Positions 1 to 12,162 of a stretch of 64,000 nt of DNA are shown piece after piece. The notes under the pieces were generated by a model, which worked only from the letters and a program-made list of their open reading frames with translations, was not told the origin of the DNA and ran no database searches. This DNA is from Hanleya hanleyi (taxonomy: Eukaryota; Mollusca; Polyplacophora; Lepidopleurida; Hanleyidae), in assembly GCA_036873755.1 (NCBI GenBank), contig JAVTVY010006840.1:310001-374000 (forward strand), in the 5' to 3' direction. The translations under genes were made by a program, and so were the position numbers. Position 1 is the first letter of the stretch, and every line of letters begins with the position of its first letter.

Positions 1-446
1 GGCAAGATTTCTGTTGATGATGACATTCATTGAAATTTGAAGATTTATATAGGAAATATTGCAAGGCAGGTAAGACATCAAACAGCTTAGCCCTCTACAA
101 CCCCCAAGAGAGAGTTGCTCAAATGTCACATGATTGACTGGAAGACAATGAGAGAAAATTTTGACACATTCTTAATCACCTTGTATATAAAAGTTCTTTG
201 AAGTCCAATTTTTGGAATTAAAAGTATAGTTGACAAACTAAATACTCATCCAGCTTAATCAGCATTGTAATAATGCTTTGATCTTGATTTAACTGTTATT
301 TAGATTGTTGCTTTGATGGCATGCACCAATCAGTCTTACCAATACAATTGTTGATAAGCTAAATCCAATTAGTGAGAACTTAATACAGTGAGAAATGTAT
401 AATATATTAATTAATTATACAGGTTATATCCATATCCATATTAAAT

Positions 447-755
447 ATGTTGAATAAACCAACATTGAGACTGTGGGTGAATTGACCTGGTTGTGGCAGT
501 TACTTCAAATATTTCAACCTTAGCTAAAATTCTATTGTTTATTAATTTTCCATAAAACTTTTCCAGACCTTGCCCAATATATGCCATATACCCATGTCCA
601 CTGAAATTGAGTCATTAAATATATTGAATAAACCAACATTGAGACTGTGGGTGAATTGACCTGGTTGTGGGTGAATTGACTTTTTTTTGTGGGTGAATTG
701 ACCTGAAGTTGTGGGTGAATCGGTTGTGGGTGAATCGGTTTGTGGGTGAATTGAC
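447..755. repeat. Short tandem motif with a 53-bp direct repeat
   Basis: A block at about 447-499 recurs at about 620-672. It is followed by five or so close copies of the motif TGTGGGTGAAT up to about 755. On the minus strand the same copies give a spurious open frame rich in QFTH and SIHPQ. I see no gene here. Confidence 0.6.
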
Positions 756-759
756 TGGA

Positions 760-2765
760 TACCGATTTTCAATTGGAATAGATCGGTCACTAATTCCAAT
801 CTAATTATTTAAGAGAAAATATATAGTTTATCAAACTATGTGCGCCTTATTTTTCATGATAGGCATTATAGGCCTACCAAGCATTTTAACATTTTCATAT
901 GAAACCAAATTTAATTCCGAGCGTGTAGCCGAAAGAACCAAGCCCAGTTACCTATATTGTTATTTTATTAAATTACCGTACACAAAAAATATTGCATTCT
1001 ATATATAGCACTATGTAATTCATACTTGTAATATTCGATTTATGGGAGTATAACCTACCTTTCATATCGCTAAATCGATGTTGTCGGTCGCTGGTCAGTC
1101 GATTCACTCAATATCCAGTCTTGCTCATTTGGATTAGTTGCTATGGTAACCAGTGATCGTTCAACCACGTCCGTCAAGCATTTGGAATAACGGGGATGTC
1201 ACAGAAGTCCTCTGAATGAAAATAGACCAATAGATATCTTTGAAGCATTTATTGATAAATAAATATCACAAATTTGACTAACGGTGATCGACATTCTAAA
1301 ACGCATGGGAAGTACAATATATAACATTTGCATCTGCGTACAACCATAGGTTAAACTGAATCTGTAGTTTACTAATAATATAATTCGTTTAACGGAGCCA
1401 TAGTTCTCAAAATAGATTTTGAGACTGCACGGTGAACAAGCTGGAAATAATTTCAACCGTTGATTAGATTTCAAGAATATCATTTCGAAGTGATTTTAAT
1501 AAACGTCCCTGATAAGGCCAACACAACATTTCTTACAAACAGAAAAAAATGTTCGATCCTGTATGATTCTATATATTGGCACATGTTACATATTACGTGC
1601 ATATTACAGGTCCAAATGTTTGAGCCGACCATCTGCTGATCGTACAAAGCATGTCAGTATTACTGAACCAACATATTCAATGAAATATCACAAATACCGA
1701 TAATTATTATGTTACGGCGAAATTAATAACATGCCTCCCTACATATAAAAACTCACCACTCGGAAAATCGGCAAATTATCCACACGTTCCTCTGTTTTGA
1801 ATTATGGTTGTAGATTGTGGATTCTCAAATCTCGAATGCACATGTGAATGTTGGATACGTCAACGATGGTAATCAGCTGTTCATGTCCGAACTGCACACA
1901 GCGTGCACATGTCCCGGCTTGAAGCGTGTTTAGCCTGTCAGAATTTACCGTTAACATTAAACCCAGATAGTGGGTCTGGGCACATCTCCGTGATAGCGAT
2001 AATTAACGAGGCGAGGGAGTAATCGATCGTATATCAGACGGCACCCACCCCTTGTAGAGCAACTCTTTGTTGAGCGGTCAGATTTCGCGATGGTCAGTCA
2101 GTGAACCTGGCCGAACAAGCCGGTTGTTTCCCTGTTATAACACGCTTCGTTAGTTTAGTCTCAGCTGCGAAAACCTGGAATAAATTTAATTTTTAACCGG
2201 TTTCGTACATATAACGGGACAGCGGAAAATAGAATTATCAAAATATGCTTATTTCGGCCGCATATCACAACACTGAGGAATTTGACAGCTGACAGCTAGG
2301 CTCATGTGATCCTAGCTAGTTCACGTGTGTATACATGTCAATCGTTAGTTGGCCAACACAAGCTGTCGTGCGCTCATGTGAAACGCTTGGCTTTACCACG
2401 TTGTGGTTTGTTTCTAATTTTGACTTGGATATGATATATGGGTAGATGATAATCTCCGTGCGCCCCGCCCCTTTCTTCTATCCATCTTCGCTCCTTGCTT
2501 ATCATTTATCACCATGACCGAAGTCGTACACTAAAGCTACAGACCATATCGATCTTTTCAATATCCAGTTCGATAATGCTTGATGGTTATAACGGTCAAA
2601 CTGACACTGTATGACTTCATGAATATAAAGCTCAGCTGAAATCACAAACATGAACCTTGCTTAAATTAACCCTGTAATTCTGGAGGCATTGTTTTCCCTT
2701 AGCTGTCGACATTTTTCATAAATTCTTTCCGTATGCAATTGTCGATATATGGCAAAATATCCGAA
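760..2765. other. No gene seen
   Basis: AT-rich sequence with only short, low-complexity open frames on either strand. I see no recognisable domain, RNA gene or strong repeat. Confidence 0.5.
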
Positions 2766-2770
2766 TTATA

Positions 2771-2900
2771 CGGAGCCATAAAAGTGACAAGGGGACTTTT
2801 GTTTTAGCCCCTATCAAGTCGGTATAACGACATATTAAGTCGTTATATCGACTTAATAGGGGCTAAAAAACTCTCCCATGTCACTTTTATGGCTCCATAG
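2771..2900. repeat. Fold-back (hairpin) element
   Basis: Two arms of about 61 bp (2771-2831 and 2839-2900) are near-perfect inverted complements around a tiny loop. The outer ends read GGAGCCATAAAAGTGAC and its complement. The form fits a MITE or fold-back element; no coding capacity. Confidence 0.8.
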
Positions 2901-3061
2901 AATTATCATCATCACCATGTTCATTTCAGGGGTAAGCCTTGCAGACATAACGTGCTGGCTTGTGAGCCAAAACAGAGTTACAGTTGGTTACATTACCATG
3001 GACTATTAATCGTTAAATAAGAAATTACGGACAAACATTCGTTATAAACGTAATCACCCAT

Positions 3062-3260
3062 CTAGCAGTTCGACGTGGTTGGGCCAACGTCGACGTAGCC
3101 ACTGATCCAACGTTGACAGACGACGTGTATATCCAACGCAATTATGTCCAATGACACTGACCTTGCCCCAACGTTGGCAGTTCGACGTTGGACTGACGTT
3201 ATTAAACAGATTGGTTGGAAAATATCGTTCTCCCCAACGTTTGCATTCAGACGTGCCAAG
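3062..3260. repeat. CAACGTTGG-type palindromic repeat cluster
   Basis: The short motif CAACGT and its complement recur many times within 200 bp, which opens overlapping frames on both strands. This is more likely the end of a degenerate transposable element than a gene. Confidence 0.4.
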
Positions 3261-3599
3261 TTTTCGTCAATCCGAGTATCTCAGTGACGCTTTTATTGTG
3301 TCTGTTCATTCGCACACTATGTTGTGGCTTTTAATCCTTCGTCCGGAAATATTTTGAAATTCTAAACGTGAAATGGCGTGCTCTGACGCATTTTGATACA
3401 GCATGTTTCCGATTTGTGAGAACTACTTTCATTTTTAAAACGTGAAGAGATTTTTTTTAACTAGAACTATATTTTCCTTTATATAGGGTATCCCTGGGAT
3501 TTTTTTTAATTTAAAGGACCTGGTATCTTTAGATGGGTAAATGGCCCCAGGTCAGGTGCAGTGCAGAAGTACCAAAATAAAATACTTCACTACAAGAAA

Positions 3600-4026
3600 T
3601 TGTTCAATTGTCGTAAATATTATATTGTATACTGAGAAATATTTCAAGGCACTGAGTCTCATGATTCTCGAGTAACGGGGCCTTAAAGTAGTGCATTTGT
3701 GCAAAATAGCCGGTTGATTCTGAGCTGAAAGCAATCCCTATTGTTCTCTGTAAACACATTAAGATAAACGATAACCAGAACCAGATTCGGTCTACGACTA
3801 CGTAATGCACTATTTTATGGCCCTGTTATTCGAGAATGATGCGACTCAGTGCCTTGAAACTTTTCTGAGTATAAAATATATAGAGATTATTGTATACCCA
3901 TTTCCATATCGGCCCTGGTATCAGCCCGAGACCCCCATATCAGCCAAAGGGCCGAAGGCCCGAGGGCTGATATGGGGGTCGAGGGCTGATGCCAGGGACG
4001 ATATGGAAATGGGTATATCATAATCT
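3600..4026. repeat. Nested inverted repeat element
   Basis: An outer inverted pair (about 3600-3700 against 3800-3880) shares CACTGAGTC, TTCTCGAGTAAC and TAGTGCAT-like blocks. A second hairpin at 3884-4026 pairs CCCATTTCCATATCG with its complement around a core of GGGCTGATAT and AGGGCCGAAGG palindromes. A related palindromic stretch lies at 4330-4410. No protein domain. Confidence 0.65.
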
Positions 4027-4419
4027 ATTTATCACATATTTATAGATGAATGGTAGCATTGTAATTGACAAAACATAGATTTTAGTTTGACATGAAACTG
4101 TTTCATCGAAAATTGAACCCTCGGTAAAATGCAGTCAATGTTGCGAAAATTTCTTCGTCCCATTTTGGTGATATACCAGAGCGAAAAGGTTCAAATTCAA
4201 GATCGATTATCGAATGATTATGCATACTTCAAAACATTTAATACGTAGTAAGATCCAGGTGAAAAGCACAAAAGTGCGCTCGGTCAGACTGCGGAGAGAA
4301 TGCAACGAGCTTCTCGAGGGGAAACCAGTCCTGTGCGCGATATCAGCCCAAGGGCCGATAACCGATATCAGACCCGCGCGTGAGGGCAGAAATCCATATC
4401 ATGATATGGAACGGTGTCA

Positions 4420-5065
4420 TTCCACAGTATCAACGGGGCTAAATGTCCAGTATCACAGGCAAATATGTGATAAAATATTGTATTTCATGCCAACTGAACA
4501 TTTTCTTGTATAATGTAATAATTTATTTTTGGCACCTCTACCGCACCCATCCAAACATAGGTGGTCCTTTAGCAAAGTTGTGCGTTCGGATGCATTTTGA
4601 CGGAATGGTTTATACTTCGAATAACTTTGTAGATGGTGCAGGCTTGTAAATATACAGACGATATCTTACGCGGAACTCTTTCTTGTTTTGTGGCGTATTA
4701 TGAACGCTTTTTTTCTCAATTTGTAAAACGTGCCGACTGCTGGACTAGAACTGTCAGATAACGTTTTGGACGGCGGAAATTTTTTCAAAATCTAAATGTA
4801 AAACGGTGTTTCTATTTCTATTCTATTTTAAGGGCTTGATTAGACTTTTGGATACATGCGTGTCCTTCTGGAATTTATTGAATTTTCAGATGCAAAACGA
4901 CGCGTTCTGGTGCATTCTGATAGCATATTTCGACCTTTAGTATCAAACTATCTTTTAAATTCATGTGCTAGTTGTGAACTTTTGTTCAGGCGAAACTCAG
5001 TCGGTCCAGTGTGTGGTGGTGGTGGTGGGTGGGGGGTTGGGGCAGGGGGGGAGGGTGCGTACGTA
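4420..5065. other. No gene seen
   Basis: AT-rich, with a G-rich GGTGG/GGGG run at about 5014-5055. No recognisable coding or RNA feature. Confidence 0.4.
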
Positions 5066-5124
5066 GCCTATGGGCCTGCTGTATCTGGATGCGATTATAT
5101 ATTTAATTGAGTTACCGCCAGTCA

Positions 5125-5531
5125 CATACATGGTGTCTAGTAGTTTCAAGTTCTCCAGAGCAAAGACAAATTGTTTACACTTTTGTAGAAAGTATATTCA
5201 GCACAAAGATCCAGTAATTATATTAGATGGAACTGAAATCAAGGTGTTAAAGGAAGTCAAATTCTTAGGAATATTGTTTGATCACCGATTAACGTTCTTA
5301 TCGCACATAAATTGCTTGAAAGCTAAGTGCACAAAAGCTCTTGATTAGTTGGAGGTAGTTGCCAGCTATAAGTGGGGTGGAGATCAGCAGACGCTTCTCC
5401 ATTTATATCCACCACTTATTCCTTCTAAGCTTGATTATGGCTCTATTATTTACAACGATGCAAGCAAGTCAAACTTGGCAAAGCTTGATCCTATTCTCCA
5501 TCAAGGACAAAGACGTTTAGAAATCACATAA
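5125..5531 (+). pseudogene. Non-LTR retrotransposon fragment: C-terminal part of reverse transcriptase
   Basis: Two consecutive frames, separated by an in-frame stop near 5346, encode what reads as the post-catalytic end of a jockey-like non-LTR reverse transcriptase. Motifs include FSRAKTNCLHFCRK, VKFLGILFDHRLTFLSHI and SKLDYGSIIYNDASKSNLAKLD. The same peptide is encoded, diverged and on the minus strand, at about 62.75-63.15 kb, so both belong to one family. The catalytic palm motif (YxDD) is not present in this piece. The fragment is dead, and family assignment within non-LTR elements is uncertain. Confidence 0.75.
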
Positions 5532-5644
5532 ACAAAGCCCAAAAGTCGAAGCAAATGAATCTCCTTTAGAACTTCGAAGAATTAAAGTGGACTGCAATAT
5601 ATCACAAAATTGCGATCTAATCACTCAAGTTCTGCATATAACAG

Positions 5645-6190
5645 TGTTCTCAACCTCGCATGACATCCTTGGGGGCCGTATCCAAATGTCAACTTCAAAA
5701 AAAATATATATTCCTTTCCAAAATGGGGGTATGTGTAAGTGTGTTGCTATAGCGTTCTTATTACTGATCCAAATATGTCTGAATATCGTAATTTAATTCT
5801 CAACATTACTTAGCGGTGTACTTTTGTTTTATCTTCCAACCGTATGATGTAATTGGGGACTGTATTCAAATTTCAGTTGAACAAATCTATTGCATTTTGA
5901 AAAGGGGGTTATGTGTAAATGACCCGCTATATATTTCTTAATAATTATTTGGGCTGCCGAAACTGCCTCATTTATTACTCAGCATTTGAAAGCGAAGTTA
6001 TATATTAGCGGGATAGATAGTAGTTTTCCAACTCAAAAACGTCGTCTGGGGACCATATTCAAATAGCAAGTCGAAAACGTACTCGCAGCTGCTAAAAAGG
6101 ATGTGTTTGATTATATAGCAATATTTTTTTCAATTACTGATCCAATCTGCCTGAACTATTAGTGAACATTGTTATCATATTTTTATCATA
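5645..6190. repeat. Three diverged tandem copies, ~190 bp period
   Basis: Segments near 5650, 5840 and 6020 share TCCAAC...GGGG(A/C)C(T/C)(G/A)TAT(C/T)CAAAT followed by a GTATGTGTAA or GATGTGTTTG block. The copies are strongly diverged, so this is a tentative call. Confidence 0.35.
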
Positions 6191-6399
6191 TGTAACTGAG
6201 ATTCGTTTTAAAATACAAACTGAACCAATTATTCTCTGTTGAAAAATATGAGAGAGCAGGACATAGGTTCAGCATATCTTCTCAATGAATAGTTCGTCTG
6301 TATCTGTTTTACTATATATCTCTTAAGAACAAATGCATCAGATATTCACTGAGTTACTAATTGTAGCTCGGCTTTTTTTGACTGCCAAATACGAGTTTC

Positions 6400-8980
6400 A
6401 ACTGAACAAGCGCTGGATGAGCGCAAAGACCTCTGTCGAGGCAACAGGGTCCGTAGGGGAATACATCACTGAATAACATAGGACCGGATGCCAAGCTCAA
6501 TTTTGCATTTGTTGGACGTTAACTTCACCAATGGTAATTAACCTGGGATTGAGGGTTCCCCACTAGGATGTCCAGCTACATGTGTAGGGATGTGGAAGTC
6601 ACATTCCCCGCAAATGATTTTTGTCTGATTTCACGTGCTTGAAATATTGGGGTATGGTATAGAGTATATTGATGGAAAACCTGGAATACTGCTTGAGACA
6701 TTAGGCTCCTTCCCACCCCCACCTCCCCCGGAGAGGATGCCCCACCCAGATCAACACGTTAGCGGCAGAAATGAGACCCTGTGTGCCTAGTTTTATCAAC
6801 TTGCTTGTGATTTTGTGTTATAGGCCCTACACATCAACACGTCATATTTTGTATGTGTACACTATAGCATCCTCATTGACAGAATCCTCTACAAAACACA
6901 CCTGATTTTACCGACACTCCGTTCTGATTTGTCTCAGCATCATGTGATGAGGATTCAATGCGCTCGGAATAATTTTGTATACTGGCGTTACAGATCACCT
7001 TCACCACAAGGTATCAATTACCATGAACTTGTACATGTATCACATTCATATTGAATGGTGTTGGCTGATGAGAATATTGCCCATATGGAACAAATGGCTG
7101 GATTCCAGCGAATAAAAAGTTAATGTTAATCATAAACAACATACAATTAATAATACTATCAAATAATTATGTTTATTCCTTGTCGACATCAATATAATAC
7201 AGACAATATTATGACTGAATCATGGTAACAGATATTCAAGGGTATATATGTCTACACTAAACTGAAGCAGACCCATGATACGTATTATATTATGTTGTAA
7301 AACTTCATTTGCTAATCTCGATTATGTTGCTTATTGTGAAAATAAATGAAGTTATGAAAATAAATTTAGTATGATTGCCCATTGCCCTCAAATTAGAAAT
7401 ATCTTCAGCAGCTAAAGTTAAGCCAATCATAACAATATATAACACCATGGTATTGTTGTAATATCACCCAGGTATTGATCTTTGGTTAAGAATGTAATGA
7501 GATACATATATATCTGTTCTTTGTGTTATTCTGTGTGCAGTTCATTCTGTATGTATGTTATTCATGTACATATACAGAAGTGAAATTGAAATTTGAATAA
7601 AATAATCAAAATATGTTCGGTTTTTTTACCTCTACTCAGGAAATGAAGTCTTTGTTTCTAGAAGCTATATAATTTTAGACACTCAAGTCCTTACCTGGTC
7701 AAGGGAGATAATTTTGTAAAACAAAAAACAAAAAAACAAAACAAGTATAGATCCACACTGGTGCAGAGCAGAAAGTTGTATGATCTTTGATGATATTTGT
7801 GGAGCATGCTGCAGGACTTCAACTTCCATGAATCTGATATTATCCACACAATCCCATTCTACATGATATTTTTGCCATAGCACTGATAAACTAGATCCCT
7901 TCATTTATGTGTTCTAGATCCAGGAGCTATTGGGAGCTGCAGGTTTTGTAAAAGTTAGATCCAATTATTCTGAGAGAAGGAATGAAGTCCGGCATGGTTG
8001 GTTTAAATTAGAACTGGGCATCCTTGGAAATGTCTGACCGATTGACACATGTATCACTCTGCCGGTGGTCATTACATGTGTAATGTTTATTTCCTGAGGA
8101 ATCAGCTGATATCCAATGGATGGGGGGTTGTGGCCAATCACTGACTGATTTTCACCACCTCTGTCATTCCACACCTTTCTGACACAGCTGAACCAATCAA
8201 TAGTCTGTTTTGGTTTTTCCATTTCATCCAGTACATCCATTGTGTAACAGTCCTGTTGCATCTGATATCAGAAGTGCTGAATCCATGACCTGCAGGTTGG
8301 AATCAATTGTATACATATTTAATATCAAAACTCACTTCATTGAAAATGTTTATGGCCTTCATTATATTTCATTCTTTCGTCATACACAACAAGATGAAAT
8401 CCATTATACCAGTTCGCACCTTTCATACGTGTACTTAATAGAACTGGGACCTGACCATGTTACAAGAATTTGCAAAAGTATGAAATGAGAACTGAGTACT
8501 ATGAGAACTTAATCCAATCTATGAGTGATCAATAATATGAATTCTGAAGAACAATGATGGATCTTGACCACTGGTTGGATTGTTGAAGTTCATGTTAGTG
8601 GCATGAGCATGATAAGAATCCAGTATATCATAATCTAGAACAGGATTGTTTTTATCAGTAACTTCTCTATGGAGCAATATTTTGACAAACGAAAATTAGA
8701 TCACAAAAGAGAATACGTTTACTGTGTTTGAGGAATATTTCTGTCTCCCCAATGGAAGGCGAAATTTGAATGAATGGTCTGTGTTGTCAGTGTGTCTGAA
8801 GTCCCCCTTGCAAAGACAAGAAAATTTTCTATGTAATTTATTATTTATTGATATATTTATTGATTTTCTTTTTGTCTAATTGTCTTCTGTTCAAGTCATT
8901 TGGTATCGGTAAAACCTGAAATGTATATCATGATCTCCGTCTTTCATCTAGCGATAGTGTCTGTTTGGTTCTAGATGCGC
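6400..8980 (+). repeat. Long dispersed repeat, copy 1 (uninterrupted)
   Basis: About 2.5 kb matching, in inverted orientation, three separated blocks at 55.60-57.59, 59.85-59.98 and 61.61-61.74 kb. Shared landmarks are the CGCTGGATGAGCGCAAAG end, the GGGTCTCATTTCTGCCGCTAA block (minus orientation here, about 6757-6777), and the other end with GATAGTGTCTG at about 8953. I find no open frame with a recognisable domain, so the repeat may be non-autonomous. The uninterrupted copy defines where the partner was split. Confidence 0.8.
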
Positions 8981-8989
8981 ATGGCTGTA

Positions 8990-9700
8990 ACCAATCAGAC
9001 TTATGCGTTTCAAAACTTAGCTGATTGTGTGCTCATTATCGAGCTATGAACGTGAAAAGAGTTGAACGAATGGCTCGATTATTTCCTAAAAATTATGACG
9101 GATGGGAATTATGCTTCTAGCGTGAAAGGCGGTTACGCTGGGGGGGGGGGCAAGTCTGATAATATGAGATGAACAGGCTAATGCCAAGCTAAAACGATGG
9201 TAGAGAGCTAGATGTTTATGTGAGTCTCGCAAACCGCCCCATATTAAGCGAGATCCGTACGTCTGGCCTTATACTTGTAATCACGGATCTTTCGCACGAA
9301 GTATAGTAGAGATACGTTCAAAATAGACCAGGACAAAAAGTTTCCGGTATGATGTGTTGTAGAGAGATTTTGATTTTCGCGTTTTTGAAGAAATACATAT
9401 ATTAAAGAAGCAGTTGCTTTGCACCTATTACTGCTGTTTAAAGGGGATTTCCAACTACTATAATTGGGTAACTCCAGCAGATAAGCCACTTTGTATTAAC
9501 GCTACTGATCTGCCACGCATGAGTGATTTATATCGTATCACTTTGTTCTCCTGTGATCAGCAGAGCTATTTTCAATGCATTACCCACGTTATCAGTCTGG
9601 GAAGGTACTTTAGGTCACCAACCTGAAAATCAGCTCACTAGCTCGGCGATGATTGTCTTCAACAGCCACGTTCACTCAATCCCACATAAGTAGTAGTATA
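8990..9700. other. No gene seen
   Basis: A G10 run sits at about 9140-9150. Short frames on both strands lack domains. Confidence 0.4.
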
Positions 9701-9705
9701 AGCTG

Positions 9706-9988
9706 AAATTGAGTTCCGTTGACCTTTGTGCACTCAAACTTGTGGAGGTCACGTGACCGGAAGTGACATTTGACCCCTGTGCATGCGCACAATACCGGAT
9801 AATAATGGTGCGCAGGGGACAATGGTCACTTCCGGTCATGTGACCTCCACAACTTTAAGTGCACAAAGGTCAACGGACCTCAATTTCCCCTTTAATTGGA
9901 GCAGTTGACCCCGTATTAAGTGCACTCTATCCCAGCATGCATTGCCCAGAGATCAACGGGCCCAAAGATCCCCGTGCACTTAATACGG
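9706..9988. repeat. Fold-back element with ETS/E-box-like arms plus a second small hairpin
   Basis: Arms 9706-9790 and about 9799-9887 are inverted complements. They contain GTGGAGGTCACGTGACCGG on one side and CCGGTCATGTGACCTCCAC on the other, around an alternating GCATGCGCAC core. A second hairpin pairs CCCGTATTAAGTGCAC (about 9911) with its complement (about 9973). Confidence 0.75.
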
Positions 9989-10259
9989 GTGCAGATGTCC
10001 TTTGGCGTCACTATGACGTCACATCCGGTCACGTGACATCACAGGCCCCAAACATGCCCTTTCTATTTTGAGGGGTCAACGGGCCCAAAAATGCCCTTTG
10101 TATTTTGAGGGTCAATACGACCAAAGATGCTCTCGCACTTAATACATTTGTGGTATGCAATGTTTAACCTAATGGGAAACACACGCATGGACATTTGCGG
10201 TATAGGGTGTGGCCCATCCTCTCCATAGCGCATGCTCCATTTTACAGGGTCATTAACAT

Positions 10260-10475
10260 CCCTGCCTCCAATAGCGGAAGTTGACTTTACAACGTTGCTA
10301 TGAGGTATAGAGGAAAACCAAGGTACGCACGGTTCAGTTTGAATTTGCACAGGAGATAACTACTTTTCATATGCTCTTTCCAGATCAACTAATCTCCAGA
10401 TAATTCTTTTTAACGCTAGCTCAACAGACGTATTATGCAGATTTGAAAAGTAATCGAAATGCTCGGCAAACATCT
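10260..10475 (+). repeat. Dispersed repeat, inverted partner at 35.75-35.97 kb
   Basis: The stretch containing AACGTTGCTATGAGGTATAG, CAGTTTGAATTTGCAC, AATCTCCAGATAATTC and TTTGAAAAGTAATCGAAAT reappears as its reverse complement at 35745-35975, with moderate divergence. No protein domain. Confidence 0.65.
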
Positions 10476-10574
10476 GTTTTACAATATATGATGTCACTCC
10501 CGGCGATGTGTGCGCGGCCGGGAATCCTGTCCAAAAATTTGAATGCTGGCTGGAGTATTATTAGACCCCCAGAG

Positions 10575-11415
10575 AGGTGGTTGGGCGTAACGGTAATTTG
10601 GCAGGAAGTGAATCCACATTTTCGCGAGACATTTTCAAAAATGTGGATACACCTTCTATATAAATGATGTATCCACATCTTATTAGCAATGTAAACACCT
10701 CCAGAGAACTAAATACTCGATTCTAACTTTTAAAACCTCAATTTGAGAAATGTTTAGGTTGAATAGTTTGACCGGGTGAAGTGCCGTCACAAGATTTTTG
10801 TTCAAATTCTCGCCCGACTTTCTAGGGCTAAATCGAAATCGGAAATACTTGCATGTGTGGCATGAATTCTTCTGAACTCGGTTAATTATAATTTGGAGAT
10901 TTTAAGAGTACATAGTTGTTTTTCTCCTCGTATTGATCGGAAAGAGATACTAGATGTCCCAAGAAACTTCAAACAATGGGAAGTCCAAATTTTACATCAA
11001 CTGCAGATGAAGAAAGGAAAAGGTTGATTGGCTGAAATCTGGGTAATAGCCCCGCCCAGCTATTATTCAACCAATCAGAAAATTGGACTCTACAAGTCTC
11101 CAACATGGCTGACAAAAGCAACAACAAGCTCCGCGAACAGATCGACGCTGAAAACTCGTTGGAGTTAGTTTTTTTAGCTTAGTCTCGAGGAATCCGAAGT
11201 CGCGAAAACTTTTCATAATCGTACGGCTTTTATATCGATGAATTATAAAGTTTAGCAGTCATTACAATGTTAATAACATTTGGATACATTGCCATTATAG
11301 TGTATGTATCCACATTTTTGGAAAACCAAGTTATTGGTGATTTTCAAAATGTGGATACACATGCTGTGTTTGTATCCACAAAAACCCGTCAAATTACCGT
11401 TACGCCGGTGGTTGG
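10575..11415. mobile_element. Small inverted-repeat DNA transposon (non-autonomous)
   Basis: Terminal blocks GGCGTAACGGTAATTTG (about 10584) and its complement (about 11385-11410) face each other 840 bp apart. Each is followed inward by repeats of AAAATGTGGATACAC and its complement. The interior has no transposase domain. Its right end lies about 60 bp from the probable left edge of the viral element. Confidence 0.6.
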
Positions 11416-11660
11416 ATGTGGCCCCTTGTTTTTCTTGTCTCACCAAGTTGAACACGATGGGAGGAGTCTCGAGGCCATGCATTAAAATTATGTTGAAGCA
11501 GGCAGATCGGGGTGGCCGTTTTGGGATCTAGGTGGACCCATAGTGGGTCGATTGAGTCGTGTGAGGTGAGTAGTATACAAAGGCTAAATTGATGTCCCAG
11601 CGCCTCACTGCGCATGCGCAGAAAAAAATTGGGGCGGTATTGGGGCGGTGTGCGCATGCG

Positions 11661-12055
11661 TGTGTGTGTGTGGGTGGTGGGTGCTGGGTACAAGATGGCG
11701 GCCTAATGTGTGGGTGGTGGGTGCTGGGTACAAGATGGCGGCCTAATGTGTGGGTGGTGGGTGCTGGGTACAAGATGGCGGCCTAATGTGTGGGTGGTGG
11801 GTGCTGGGTACAAGATGGCCGCCTAATGTGTGGTGGTGGGTGCTGGGTACAAGATGGCGGCCTAATGTGTGGGTGGTGGGTGCTGGGTACAAGATGGCGG
11901 CCTAATGTGTGGGTGGTGGGTGCTGGGTACAAGATGGCGGCCTTGCTGGGTACAAGATGGCGGCCTATGTGTGGGTGGTGGGTGCTGGGTACAAGATGGC
12001 GGCAATGTGTGGGTGGTGGGTGCTGGGTACAAGATGGCGGCAATGTGTGGATGGT
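11661..12055 (+). repeat. ~40-bp tandem repeat containing AAGATGGCGGC
   Basis: About ten head-to-tail copies of a 40-bp unit that includes GTGGTGGGTGCTGGGTAC followed by AAGATGGCGGCC. One copy has GGCCGCC and one is shortened to 24 bp. Open frames on both strands across the array are repeat artefacts. AAGATGGCGGC matches the consensus known for the metazoan factor YY1; whether it binds here is inference. Confidence 0.9.
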
Positions 12056-12095
12056 GTGAGTGAGTGCAAGAATGTATTCATCCGCGGTGATGCAG
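12036..12095 (+). repeat. Direct repeat bracketing the left array (copy 1)
   Basis: GGGTACAAGATGGCGGC followed by GTGTGAGTGAGTGCAAGAAT and ATTCATCCGCGGT occurs here and again at about 13319-13371, one copy on each side of the 152-bp array. This fits expansion or transposition of the array as a block. Confidence 0.7.
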
Positions 12096-12162
12096 TCATG
12101 TCTGGCGGTGATTCGGTCTCGGGAAAAAGCTTCCGCGGAGAAAAAGTAGTCCCTAGATAAAA

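Noticed and set aside
3062..3357. Genes on both strands at 3.06-3.36 kb
   Set aside because: Palindromic CAACGTTGG repeats keep both strands open; no domain.
11589..12160. Overlapping open frames on both strands at 11.6-12.2 kb
   Set aside because: They arise from the 40-bp tandem repeat (CWVQDGG / TQHPPPTH peptides).
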